IMG/VR virus record: IMGVR_UViG_3300025430_001199
Span: 1 to 64,000 of that record
Source of the DNA: a virus
Strand: one strand, 5' to 3'
DNA length: 64,000 bases
Shown: one piece after another, positions 25,825 to 33,994 of the stretch
Layout: the number at the start of each line of letters is the position of its first letter
Numbering within the stretch: the first letter of the stretch is position 1
Program-made: the position numbers and the translations under genes
Notes under the pieces: generated by a model
Told to the model about the DNA's origin: nothing
The model's input: only the letters and a program-made list of their open reading frames with translations
Databases searched by the model: none

Positions 25825-26793
25825 ATGGAAAAGACTTCTAAAATTTTAATCACAGGTGGATCTGGCCTAGTCGGACAAAATCTAACCAACAAACTGGTAG
25901 CTGATGGCTATACCGATATTCGTGTACATTTACATACTCGTATGCCGCGTGATATGCACAATGGTGTTGAATATGTAAATGGTGACCTAACAGATTACCA
26001 CACTTGCCTAGATGTTACCAAAGACTGTGATGTGGTTATTCATGCTGCCGCAAGTACCAGTAATGCTGTGGACACAGTTCAATCCCCACTTGCACACGTT
26101 ACACCTAATGTGGCTATGAATAACTTCCTAATCGATAGTGCTTATCGTAACAAGGTTACTAAGTATATTTTTATCAGTAGCAACACAGTATATCCACCAA
26201 AAGGCGACGAACCGGTGGTTGAAACAGACTTCTTGTTTGATGCTCCATATCCTGTTTACTTCCCAGTGGGTTGGATGAAACGTTATGCAGAAGTTCAATG
26301 CGAACTTTACGCCAAGTATTTGCCCACACCAATGACCACAGTGGTTATTCGTCCTGCTAACTTGTACGGCCCTCACGACAAGTATGACTTTGCCAAGTGC
26401 CACGTTACACCAGCAACTATTCGTAAGGTTGCAGACAATATGAATCCTATCCCAGTATGGGGCGATGGTACAGAACTACGTGACTTGTTATATATTGATG
26501 ACTTTGTTGAAGCAGTACAGTTAGTAATGGAAAAACAAGAGACTTATGATGTTTACAATGTAGGCTGTAACAATGTTTACTCTGTTAATGATGTTCTGTC
26601 TATTATGAAAAATCTTGTTAACAATACTAACCCTATTGAATATGTTACTGGCAAGCCCAGTATGATTCCCACACGCCGCATTGACTCTAACAAGATCAAA
26701 GCACAGTTAGGTTGGGAAGCTACAACTCCGTTGGAAGTTGGACTTAAGAAAGCCCACGATTGGTATCTTGCCAACAAGGATGAGTTCCAGTGA
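25825..26793 (+). CDS. NAD-dependent sugar epimerase/dehydratase-like SDR, second copy lacking the catalytic Tyr (322 aa)
   Basis: Rossmann loop GGSGLVG near residues 11-17. It has FISSNTVYPPKG for the Ser motif and VVIRPANLYGPHDKY plus LRDLLYIDDFVEAV in the substrate region. The residue four before the active Lys in PVGWMKRYAE (K152) is Val148, not Tyr. SDR family members of this type are commonly GDP-fucose synthase or NDP-sugar 4,6-dehydratase-like. Its resemblance to the gene at 22767, including the same loss, suggests a subfamily with a changed mechanism. AAAAAAGGA is the likely RBS. Confidence 0.78.
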   Translation: MEKTSKILITGGSGLVGQNLTNKLVADGYTDIRVHLHTRMPRDMHNGVEYVNGDLTDYHTCLDVTKDCDVVIHAAASTSNAVDTVQSPLAHVTPNVAMNNFLIDSAYRNKVTKYIFISSNTVYPPKGDEPVVETDFLFDAPYPVYFPVGWMKRYAEVQCELYAKYLPTPMTTVVIRPANLYGPHDKYDFAKCHVTPATIRKVADNMNPIPVWGDGTELRDLLYIDDFVEAVQLVMEKQETYDVYNVGCNNVYSVNDVLSIMKNLVNNTNPIEYVTGKPSMIPTRRIDSNKIKAQLGWEATTPLEVGLKKAHDWYLANKDEFQ

Positions 26794-27725
26794 AAACTGT
26801 TTTGATCACAGGCGGGGCTGGATATCTAGGATCCACCTTAGCAGAACATCTATTGAATAAAGGCTATGCAGTAACAGTATTTGATAATCTGTTATATAAA
26901 CAAGCATCTTTATTTCATTTGTTTAAGCACGAACATTTTAAGTTTGTACAAGGCGATGTACGTGATACCGAACTATTATTAGATCAAACTCAACAGCATC
27001 AAGTCATTATCCCCTTGGCTGCTATTGTAGGTATGCCTGCCTGTAAGGCTAATCCACAACTAGCCATTGATGTTAACTTTTTACATGTAGAAGCGATTGC
27101 CAAATACCTACATAAAGATCAAATGTTGATTATGCCCAATACAAATAGTCAATATGGATCATCGGATCAAATCATCACAGAAGAAAGCCCATTTAAACCT
27201 TTGAGTCTGTATGCTGAAACAAAGTGTAAGGCCGAGGATGCTGCGATTGCCGCAGGTGGTATTGCCATGCGCTTGGCAACAGTGTTTGGTGTAAGTCCCC
27301 GTATGCGCCAAGACTTGTTGGTAAACGATTTTGTTTACAAAAGTATGGTAGACGGGTATCTTGTGTTATTTGAAGCACATTTTAAACGTAACTATATTCA
27401 TGTACAAGACATTGCTCGGGCTTTTGAGTTTATGATTGAAAACTATGAAAAGTCTAGCGGTCAAGCATACAATGTAGGGCTAAGTACTGCCAATCTAAGT
27501 AAACTAGAGTTAGCCGAAAAGATCAAAGAGTACATTCCCAAACTGGTTATCAAACAAGACGACTTTAAGGAAGACTTTGATAAACGTAACTATATTGTGT
27601 CTAATGACAAGATTGAAGCACTGGGATGGAAACCTCAATATGATTTGGATTACGGAATCAAACAGTTAATGGCCGCATATCCGATTGTAATAACTAACAA
27701 TAACAGGAACTTTACAAACTTATGA
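26790..27725 (+). CDS. NAD-dependent epimerase/dehydratase (SDR) with intact active site (311 aa)
   Basis: GTG start overlapping the upstream TGA (GTGA). NAD loop GGAGYLG is at residues 8-14, catalytic YAETK is present, and ATVFGVSPRMRQDLLVNDFV plus FKRNYIHVQDIARAF complete the extended SDR pattern. It is similar to NDP-sugar 4-epimerases or 4,6-dehydratases. With two Tyr-less relatives beside it, it may be the catalytically competent partner. It most likely works on a nucleotide-activated sugar destined for the surface glycan. Confidence 0.8.
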   Translation: MKTVLITGGAGYLGSTLAEHLLNKGYAVTVFDNLLYKQASLFHLFKHEHFKFVQGDVRDTELLLDQTQQHQVIIPLAAIVGMPACKANPQLAIDVNFLHVEAIAKYLHKDQMLIMPNTNSQYGSSDQIITEESPFKPLSLYAETKCKAEDAAIAAGGIAMRLATVFGVSPRMRQDLLVNDFVYKSMVDGYLVLFEAHFKRNYIHVQDIARAFEFMIENYEKSSGQAYNVGLSTANLSKLELAEKIKEYIPKLVIKQDDFKEDFDKRNYIVSNDKIEALGWKPQYDLDYGIKQLMAAYPIVITNNNRNFTNL

Positions 27726-28156
27726 CTGAGAGAAGATACTTGCATACACTAGGCGACCTTATTGATAGATTGAGCATTGTTCAACTAAAAGAAGTTTTCA
27801 TTACAGAACACAAGGCAGAATATTCGCAGGAGATTGCGGATATTGTACACGATATTCAGCTTATACTCAATGAAGCAGATGCTGAGATCACAGCAGAAAC
27901 TATTCGTGCTATTGTGGTAGTGAGTCAAATGAATTTACATATTTGGCACAATGAATCTGCTTACCGTCGCGGACTTAAAGAAGGTAATCTAGCACTTACA
28001 CACGGATTAAATGGTATTCGTAATACTGCTAAAAACAAAATACAAGAAGTAGTAGGTGGCAGATTGGATTATAAAGTGGATTGTCTTGCCGCTGACTTTA
28101 AAGATTGGGAAATCAGTTGGGGCGAATCCAGCGAACCTAAGAAAAAGAAAAAATGA
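27722..28156 (+). CDS. Conserved hypothetical helical protein (144 aa)
   Basis: The N-terminus has TLGDLIDRLSIVQLKEVFIT; the middle has NLHIWHNESAYRRG. It ends in a Lys-rich tail (EPKKKKK). The sequence is almost entirely helical and lacks a catalytic motif. The LGDLIDRLSI motif together with (L/I)WHNES recurs in small proteins near sugar-nucleotide genes in phages and bacteria, from memory. It is coupled by ATGA overlaps to the epimerase upstream and the SGNH gene downstream, so it probably supports the same pathway. No function can be assigned. Confidence 0.6.
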   Translation: MTERRYLHTLGDLIDRLSIVQLKEVFITEHKAEYSQEIADIVHDIQLILNEADAEITAETIRAIVVVSQMNLHIWHNESAYRRGLKEGNLALTHGLNGIRNTAKNKIQEVVGGRLDYKVDCLAADFKDWEISWGESSEPKKKKK

Positions 28157-29100
28157 AATATCGTGGAAACCCTGAATCTAAAAAGGGCATGTTGTTTATA
28201 GGTGATTCTTTTACCTGGGGTCAAGGACTTTGGTGGTATAGTTTTTCTCCTGTGTTAGAAACTTATAAAGAACAAGAACAGGGATATTCCCCTTGGCTTT
28301 ATACTACTGCTAATCTAAAGTTTAAAAACAGGCATAGATTTCCTAGACTAGTTGCTGATCATTTTGATTCTTTTGAAATAGTTCATCCCAGTAACGGTGG
28401 TGCAAATGACTTGATGGTTGAGTATTGGACAGAAAGCCTTAACGATGATAATAATCATGGATCCTTTATAAGGAATACTTTATACGATCATCTAGCTCCG
28501 GATATTGCAGGTAAGACAGATGTTCAAATTGCTCAAGATTATCCCACTTGGTTTGATCAACTAACAAAAACCAAACACCAAGAGATTTCGCATGTAGTTT
28601 TTCAACTGACCTATTGGCCGAGAAGTCGTATTACAAACTTTGATTTTATCTATAGAGTAGGTCGTCCGTTGAGACTATTTGATGTTTGGAATCCTAGTCA
28701 ACACTATAAAGATTTATTTTCTGAATGGTTGTTGAATAAAAATATGGATCTTTTTCAGTTCCACAATGAATTTATTGCCAACGATTTTAACAATGTTAAA
28801 ACCTTTTTACAAGGTTTAGAAGAAAAAGGAATAAAGACCTACATCATGACATGGTCTCCCCACTATGTACCGTTAATCAAACAAGATGAACTTTTGGCAG
28901 ATAAACTTATAACATTTGAATATAACAATTCTACCTACGAATGTATCGAAGATATGTTTCAAAAAAACCCTGGGTTAGAGATATTAGGTGATTATGAACA
29001 TTTTGAAACTCCACCAGTGGATAGTCATCCGAGTCTACATTGCCATCGTTTATTTGCAGACAGCATTATTAAAAAAATAGAAAAGGATAAAAATGGCTAA
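28153..29100 (+). CDS. SGNH/GDSL-like hydrolase-fold protein (315 aa), first of four
   Basis: The nucleophile loop is MLFIGDSFTWGQGLWWYSF near the N-terminus (GDSxTxG). Near the C-terminus, DSHPSLHCHRLFADSIIKKI supplies a DxxH-like dyad. The segment FPRLVADHFD and VHPSNGGANDLMVEYWTE (block III Asn) completes an SGNH pattern. Enzymes of this fold deacylate or acylate glycans, among other esters. It is the start of a run of four consecutive SGNH-like genes. ATGA overlap at the start. Confidence 0.7.
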   Translation: MKYRGNPESKKGMLFIGDSFTWGQGLWWYSFSPVLETYKEQEQGYSPWLYTTANLKFKNRHRFPRLVADHFDSFEIVHPSNGGANDLMVEYWTESLNDDNNHGSFIRNTLYDHLAPDIAGKTDVQIAQDYPTWFDQLTKTKHQEISHVVFQLTYWPRSRITNFDFIYRVGRPLRLFDVWNPSQHYKDLFSEWLLNKNMDLFQFHNEFIANDFNNVKTFLQGLEEKGIKTYIMTWSPHYVPLIKQDELLADKLITFEYNNSTYECIEDMFQKNPGLEILGDYEHFETPPVDSHPSLHCHRLFADSIIKKIEKDKNG

Positions 29101-29794
29101 TATAGTTATAATAGGGGATACATGGGGAACCGTTCCTTGTCATCTTTGGCCACGAGGAGATACCTCTATTGCAGAGTGGTTTGAATATCAGTTTCTCAAG
29201 AAAGGACATCCTACATTTAATAAATCTTGGGGAGGTAATAGTAATAACTATCAGTTTCAACAACTAGAAACATTGTTATATGCCACTAAAGATACCACAA
29301 TGTATCCAGATATCGTTATTTGGTTTCATACTGAGTTGATTAGAGATTTTACCCCTCCAGAAGTAGAAAAGTTTTCTACATTAGGATATGATGCAGTAAT
29401 AGATCTTACTGCCGAAAGAATGTATCAATGGGCCACTGATATTAAAAATAATCATCCTACTGTCAAATGGGCTATAATGGGCGGCCATGCCCCCCTACAC
29501 AAATCTAAAAAGCATATGTTAGATTGGGCAGATTATACAGTAGATAATCTGCGTTCTAAAATAACTGGAAAAGATGTGCCCGCTAGTCAAGCATTTGAAT
29601 TTTTAGAAAGAGGTAAAGGTTCTTTGTGGGATTGGCCCGATATATCCGAGGATATCATACAACGAGAGTTGTCTATTAAAGAAGAAATTATTGCAGCAAC
29701 ACAGGATACTTCGTTATTTCATAATCAAAAACATCCTGGGTTAGAATCAGCTAGGGCGCTGGCTATTGAAATAATGCAACATTTTAATATATGA
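29093..29794 (+). CDS. SGNH-like protein, divergent (233 aa)
   Basis: Starts MANIVIIGDTWGTVPCHLWP: the GDS loop is GDT here, so the nucleophile Ser is replaced by Thr or absent. SWGGNSNNYQFQQLETLL matches block III and HPGLESARALAIEIM the C-terminal His. It is shorter than its three neighbours, which share the longer WSEW/WLN middle domain. The changed first motif may mean it no longer acts as an esterase, or only binds glycan. It overlaps the gene before it by eight bases and the next by four. Confidence 0.6.
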   Translation: MANIVIIGDTWGTVPCHLWPRGDTSIAEWFEYQFLKKGHPTFNKSWGGNSNNYQFQQLETLLYATKDTTMYPDIVIWFHTELIRDFTPPEVEKFSTLGYDAVIDLTAERMYQWATDIKNNHPTVKWAIMGGHAPLHKSKKHMLDWADYTVDNLRSKITGKDVPASQAFEFLERGKGSLWDWPDISEDIIQRELSIKEEIIAATQDTSLFHNQKHPGLESARALAIEIMQHFNI

Positions 29795-30732
29795 TGAAAT
29801 ATAAACCAGATGCAACTCCTATAAAGGGCATGGTATTTGCAGGATGTTCCTTTACATGGGGACAAAATCTACATTATTATACTAACTCTAAAACTGTTAT
29901 AGAAGACAAGCCTTATAATTTTAACCCTATTTTTATAACCAGGGCACATGTTGCTTTTAAAGATGCTGTACGATATCCTAGACTTGTTGCCAATCATTTT
30001 AATACCTATGAAATAGTACACGCCAAAAATGGTGGCAGTAATAAAAAAATGTATGAGTATTGGTCTGAATGTTTTAGTAGACAAAACTCTGTTTTACTTA
30101 ATCCAGGAAAACCGACAAAATATGTTCATGCCTATGCCTATGATTATTTTAAAGACTCCGGAAAAGAAACTTTTGAATCACATCCAAAATGGTTTGATAA
30201 GATAGAATATATTGATACTAATGATATATCACACTTTATTCTTCAACTAACTCCTTATAACCGAGATACGGTACAGTTGAAGGTAGGCAATATACAGAAA
30301 GAAATTACTCTTAGTTTACTATGGAATCCAGATGGACCTTTTAGAGATTTATATTTGGATTGGTTAAATTTGAACAATAAAACCGTGGGTCAACACAATG
30401 AAGAAGTATTGCTAAACAGTTTAGCATCGGTAAAAACTTTATTACAACAACTAGAAGATAAAAATATTAAAACTTATATTCTAACTTGGCCTAATGATTT
30501 TTTAGAATATATTAAAAAGGATAGTTGGTTTTCTGAAAGATTTATTACTTTCGACTACGAAGGTAAGAACTATCTATCTATGGATGATTTAATGACTGTA
30601 CCCGGGTTTAAATTGTCCACTGATACTGATAATTTCGAAGTCCCAACTTTGGATGACCATCCTAGTTTAAAGTGTCATCGAGTTGTGGCTGACAACATTA
30701 TTAAAAGAATAGAACAAGATAATGCAAAGTAA
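29791..30732 (+). CDS. SGNH-like protein (313 aa), third of four
   Basis: Homologous to the protein at 28153. It has KGMVFAGCSFTWGQNLHYYT at the N-terminus (GCS instead of GDS, Ser retained), FPRLV-like YPRLVANHFN, and DDHPSLKCHRVVADNIIKRI at the C-terminus with the catalytic-type His. It carries the same insert region as its siblings. Two Met codons in tandem start it; the first overlaps the previous TGA. It probably belongs to the phage SGNH/DUF6071-like group; the substrate is unknown. Confidence 0.68.
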   Translation: MMKYKPDATPIKGMVFAGCSFTWGQNLHYYTNSKTVIEDKPYNFNPIFITRAHVAFKDAVRYPRLVANHFNTYEIVHAKNGGSNKKMYEYWSECFSRQNSVLLNPGKPTKYVHAYAYDYFKDSGKETFESHPKWFDKIEYIDTNDISHFILQLTPYNRDTVQLKVGNIQKEITLSLLWNPDGPFRDLYLDWLNLNNKTVGQHNEEVLLNSLASVKTLLQQLEDKNIKTYILTWPNDFLEYIKKDSWFSERFITFDYEGKNYLSMDDLMTVPGFKLSTDTDNFEVPTLDDHPSLKCHRVVADNIIKRIEQDNAK

Positions 30733-31603
30733 AGAAAACTGTAGAATTACCAAAGGCATGATATTTGCTGGATGTTCCTTTACGTGGGGACAGGGTCTAT
30801 ATTATTATAGTAACCTGCCCACTATAGGAGAACCTCCTCCGGATCAATACGATCCTAAACTAGTTAAACATGCACACATCAAGTTTATGGAAAGCGTTCG
30901 CTATCCTAGAATAGTTGCTGACCATTTTAATAGTTTTGAGTTTGTTCATCCTCAAAATGGTGGATCTAATGAAGGTGCTGTTACATGGTGGACCAAGTGT
31001 TTTACTGATAGATCTGAAGGTGCTTGGTATAGTGGACATAGTATTCCATTTATTGAATACGAAGAAGTGTCCCATGTTGTATTTCAACTAACTCAATGGC
31101 AGCGGGATCATGTTGTATTTGAACACAGCGGAAAAACGCATTACTTACCTTTTCACGAAATTAATAAAGACGAACATAAACAGCATTTCCTAAAGTATTT
31201 AGAAGATCAAGGTTTGTCATTAGATCAGTTTTTAGCACAATACATTCAAAAGGGTCTTGACAATGTCAAACAGTTCCTGCAAACTTGTGAAAGTAAAGGA
31301 ATAAAGACCCTAATCTTTACTTGGCCTGAAGAGTATATTCCCTTGATTGAGCAGGATCTTTGGTTATCTCAAAGATTTGTTACATTTAACTACAATGGTA
31401 AAAACTATAAAAGCATTACAGATTTAATGTGGCCTGGTGCCATGCACAGTAAAGGTTATAATCCAGAACTCACAGTTAAATGGGATGAGTTTTCGTTTGA
31501 AGTAACTCCTAAAGATCATCATCCAAGTTTAACTTGCCACAGAGTTATGGCTCAAAACATTATTAGACGAATAGAAAATGACAACAACAACGCAACCGTA
31601 TAA
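30722..31603 (+). CDS. SGNH-like protein (293 aa), fourth of four
   Basis: The nucleophile loop is KGMIFAGCSFTWGQGLYYYS, then YPRIVADHFNSFEFVHPQNGG (block III), then DHHPSLTCHRVMAQNIIRRI at the C-terminus. It is very like the preceding gene, including the Trp-rich middle (THWTKCF, TQWQRDH). It overlaps the previous gene by 11 bases and the E1 beta gene by 26. Multiple copies may give specificity for different acyl or glycan substrates. Confidence 0.68.
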   Translation: MQSKENCRITKGMIFAGCSFTWGQGLYYYSNLPTIGEPPPDQYDPKLVKHAHIKFMESVRYPRIVADHFNSFEFVHPQNGGSNEGAVTWWTKCFTDRSEGAWYSGHSIPFIEYEEVSHVVFQLTQWQRDHVVFEHSGKTHYLPFHEINKDEHKQHFLKYLEDQGLSLDQFLAQYIQKGLDNVKQFLQTCESKGIKTLIFTWPEEYIPLIEQDLWLSQRFVTFNYNGKNYKSITDLMWPGAMHSKGYNPELTVKWDEFSFEVTPKDHHPSLTCHRVMAQNIIRRIENDNNNATV

Positions 31604-32114
31604 AGATGCTTTAACACAGGCAATGACCTATTTGGGAGAGCAAAACAACACAGTGTTTATAGGACAACAGATTGTTTATGCTGGTAATCCTATGAGTACT
31701 ACATTGGGTAATGTGTCCAAAGATAAAATGATTGAGCTACCCGTCATGGAAGAAACACAAATGGGCATGAGTTTAGGTATTGCTATGACTGGTAAGACCG
31801 TGGTTACATTCTATCCTCGTTGGGACTTTATTATATTGGCTGCTAATCAACTGATTAACCATGTAGACAAGTATGAACTAATGACTGGTCAACAGGCCAA
31901 CATGATCATTAGATTGGGCAAAGGTTCAGACAAGCCATTAGATCCTGGTCATCAGCATAAAGGCAACTATTTAAAAGAGTTCAAATCTATGTGCCCAAAC
32001 ATTAAGTTTTATGATTTAAAAGATCATGCCAAGATTGTAGATACCTATAAGAAAGCCTATAAACAGGGCGGTGTGCATGTATTAATCGAATACCCGGAAC
32101 TATACTACGTATAA
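31578..32114 (+). CDS. Thiamine-diphosphate-dependent E1 beta-like / transketolase pyrimidine-binding subunit (178 aa)
   Basis: Matches the pyrimidine-binding domain of E1 beta or transketolase. NNTVFIGQQI is followed by KMIELPVMEETQMGMSLGIA with the catalytic Glu, then a conserved WDFIILAANQLINH. The protein ends without the C-terminal transketolase domain, so it is a minimal beta subunit (typical E1 beta about 325 residues). The alpha-type subunit lies 12 kb upstream at 19368. Seeing both halves in one array supports a functional split enzyme. It overlaps the SGNH gene upstream and the methyltransferase-like gene downstream (TAATG). Confidence 0.72.
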   Translation: MTTTTQPYKDALTQAMTYLGEQNNTVFIGQQIVYAGNPMSTTLGNVSKDKMIELPVMEETQMGMSLGIAMTGKTVVTFYPRWDFIILAANQLINHVDKYELMTGQQANMIIRLGKGSDKPLDPGHQHKGNYLKEFKSMCPNIKFYDLKDHAKIVDTYKKAYKQGGVHVLIEYPELYYV

Positions 32115-32665
32115 TGGAAATTAATCCAGACGCATTTAGCAGTGGACAAATAGGCAGTAAGATTTGGTTGTGTGAAGAACTAGAAAAAATTTACACACAA
32201 ATAGATTACTTAGGTATCTACGGCGGTTGGTATGGTATAACACATTTCCTACTCAAAGTTCGTGGCAACATACAAATAGATCGCTGTGTTAGTTTAGATA
32301 TGGATCCAACGTGCCAACCTGTGGCAGATATGATAAATGAAAACTGGGTATGGCAGGATTGGCAGTTTAAAGCCTTTACAGAAGATTGTAATAAATCAAT
32401 AACATCTTTGCGTAATATGGATATGATCATAAACACCAGTACAGAACATTTTGATAACATGGATTGGTGGAATAACATTCCCAAAGGAACCGCAGTTGTT
32501 CTACAAGGTAACAATATGCCTCATGAAGACCATCATGTTCATTCGAGTTGTCTTGAAGATTTTGTAAAAATGTACCCAGTTCGACAGCTGATGTATAGTG
32601 GTGAAAAAGCGTTTGTATATCCGAATTGGAGTTTTACACGCTTTATGATTATAGGTGAAAAATGA
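32114..32665 (+). CDS. Class I SAM-dependent methyltransferase-like protein (183 aa)
   Basis: Rossmann-like motif region IDYLGIYGGWYGITHFLLKV, followed by SLDMDPTCQPVAD (acidic end of strand 2) and MDMIINTSTEHFDNMDWWNN in the place of motif IV. The classical GxGxG is degenerate (GIYGGWYG). The conserved NTS.EH..... segment is characteristic of a small phage methyltransferase-like group. It overlaps the previous gene by one base (TAATG). Function in glycan or protein methylation is inferred from context. Confidence 0.6.
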   Translation: MEINPDAFSSGQIGSKIWLCEELEKIYTQIDYLGIYGGWYGITHFLLKVRGNIQIDRCVSLDMDPTCQPVADMINENWVWQDWQFKAFTEDCNKSITSLRNMDMIINTSTEHFDNMDWWNNIPKGTAVVLQGNNMPHEDHHVHSSCLEDFVKMYPVRQLMYSGEKAFVYPNWSFTRFMIIGEK

Positions 32666-32985
32666 CAAAAACAAATCGCCCGTGGGGCTACTATCAAGTA
32701 TTACACGAAGTACCGGGTATGAAAGTTAAAGAATTAACTGTTATGCCGGGACAACAGTTGAGTATGCAACGACACGAACATCGTAATGAATACTGGATTG
32801 TCAGTGAAGGCACTGCTACTATAGATTGGAATCCTGGTAGAACAACCCTTAAAGAACAACAAAGCAAAACTATACTTGTGGGCGAATGGCATCAGTTGAT
32901 CAACAACACTGATAACCCCTTAAAGATTGTTGAAATACAATACGGAACTCGTTGCGAAGAGTCCGATATCGAGCGTAAACCTTAA
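32662..32985 (+). CDS. Cupin; mannose-6-phosphate isomerase type II (ManC C-terminal)-like (107 aa)
   Basis: It has RPWGYYQVL at the N-terminus, MKVKELTVMPGQQLSMQRHE with the metal-binding HEHRNEYWIV, then GEWHQLINNTDNPLKIVEIQ. This is the C-terminal isomerase cupin of bifunctional GDP-mannose pyrophosphorylases, here stand-alone. It interconverts fructose-6-P and mannose-6-P, feeding GDP-mannose or GDP-fucose type sugars. It is the last gene of the long array and ends just before a new promoter. No ManC guanylyltransferase domain is seen. Confidence 0.75.
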   Translation: MTKTNRPWGYYQVLHEVPGMKVKELTVMPGQQLSMQRHEHRNEYWIVSEGTATIDWNPGRTTLKEQQSKTILVGEWHQLINNTDNPLKIVEIQYGTRCEESDIERKP

Positions 32986-32991
32986 AAACAC

Positions 32992-33018
32992 TTGACTTTA
33001 GGCACTTTTTGCTATAAA
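32992..33018 (+). promoter_or_regulatory. Sigma70-type promoter ahead of the endolysin gene
   Basis: TTGACT (32992-32997), a 15-base spacer, TATAAA (33013-33018). Five of six at each box, spacing slightly short. The leader would be about 48 bases and contains AAAGGAGG at 33062-33069, a strong SD before the ATG at 33073. Confidence 0.55.
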
Positions 33019-33072
33019 CTTACGAGTTGAAGATAACTATTCTTACCGCGCTATTAAACAAAAGGAGGTCTT

Positions 33073-33651
33073 ATGACTACGATTGCGAACAAGCGAGGAG
33101 TGGAAGGGGTTGAGATACCCAATTCAATTCTCAAATTTATATCTTTTGTGCTAATGGGATTATTCCTATGGGGCACAGTACATTTGCTACATTGGGCAGT
33201 AGACACTAAACTATCCCACAGCGATGCACAAGAAACCAGCGATATTACAGCAGAGTTTAGAGAACGCCAAATGGGATGTTTGGCTAAGAACATTTACTTT
33301 GAAGCTGGTAGCGAACCATTTGAAGGCAAAGCCGCAGTGGCCATTGTTACTATGAATCGTGTTAACTCGGGCAAGTTTCCCGGGGATGTATGTAAAACCA
33401 TTTACCAAAAGAATGTGTTCTATGATAAGGTCGTATGCCAGTTTTCGTGGGCCTGCGATAGAGTCGTTAAGTTCAATGCCGTTAACAAAGTTAACTATGA
33501 ACAAAGCGTTATTGCCGCACAAAAAGTTCTAATGGAAAACTATCGATTACCTAGCCTAGAACGGGCACTTTATTATCATGCAGACTATATTGACCCACAT
33601 TGGGGCAAGAAGCCTGTAGCACACATCGGTCATCACATTTTTTATAACTAA
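33073..33651 (+). CDS. SleB-type cell wall hydrolase (endolysin) with N-terminal membrane anchor (192 aa)
   Basis: Residues about 18-42 (NSILKFISFVLMGLFLWGTV and onward) form a hydrophobic anchor or SAR-like signal. The catalytic region is CLAKNIYFEAGSEPFEGKAA (Glu 77 in NIYFEA.SE), followed by NRVNSGKFPGDVC and CQFSWACDR, the hallmark of SleB/hydrolase_2 lytic enzymes. It cleaves peptidoglycan during lysis. The strong SD AAAGGAGG and its own promoter suggest high expression. The gene just downstream encodes a membrane protein that fits a holin. Confidence 0.85.
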   Translation: MTTIANKRGVEGVEIPNSILKFISFVLMGLFLWGTVHLLHWAVDTKLSHSDAQETSDITAEFRERQMGCLAKNIYFEAGSEPFEGKAAVAIVTMNRVNSGKFPGDVCKTIYQKNVFYDKVVCQFSWACDRVVKFNAVNKVNYEQSVIAAQKVLMENYRLPSLERALYYHADYIDPHWGKKPVAHIGHHIFYN

Positions 33652-33659
33652 GGAAATAT

Positions 33660-33986
33660 ATGTTTTCAAAAATCATTAACTTGTTCGTCAAAGGTTACAC
33701 AGCCATTTACAACTTTATCAAAAATCATGCTGTAAACATCAGTGCTCATGCGCTAGGTTGGATTGCTATTGTTATGCTACACTTTGCCAGTGTTCCTACG
33801 CTTTGGGCAGTGATTGTGGGCAATAGCGATAAACTACCTAATATTGACTTGATGGTGTTTATCTGGGCCGCTCTAACTACCTTGTTTGTTAAATCCCTCC
33901 TGGAAAAAGATATCTTGTATATTGCTACGATCACTATTGGTTTTGTTGCACAGACTTTGATGATGGGTATCATTCTTTTTAAATAA
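33660..33986 (+). CDS. Small membrane protein, candidate holin (108 aa)
   Basis: Three hydrophobic segments are visible: about 29-45 (ISAHALGWIAIVMLHFAS), 65-79 (LMVFIWAALTTLFVKSL) and 84-106 (ILYIATITIGFVAQTLMMGI). Short size, a charged N-terminus and position eight bases after the endolysin match the holin layout of phage lysis cassettes. The Ala-His-Ala-Leu-Gly-Trp motif is shared with small membrane proteins of marine T4-like phages. Pore-forming activity is not shown by the sequence; it might instead be an antiholin or an unrelated membrane protein. Confidence 0.6.
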   Translation: MFSKIINLFVKGYTAIYNFIKNHAVNISAHALGWIAIVMLHFASVPTLWAVIVGNSDKLPNIDLMVFIWAALTTLFVKSLLEKDILYIATITIGFVAQTLMMGIILFK

Positions 33987-33989
33987 ATA
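33982..33989 (+). promoter_or_regulatory. Possible T4-type late promoter (AATAAATA)
   Basis: AATAAATA overlaps the TAA stop of the candidate holin and lies a few bases before the ATG at 33995. One mismatch to TATAAATA and a very short leader make it weak. Confidence 0.25.
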
Positions 33990-33994
33990 AAAGT

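Noticed and set aside
5990-32985. Contamination or host glycan locus misassembled into a phage contig
   Set aside because: Genes in the array carry phage-type families (twitch radical SAM, phage SGNH, 2OG oxygenases), share codon and AT character with the flanks, and both flanks are phage-like on the same contig. A read-level check would still be needed to exclude it.
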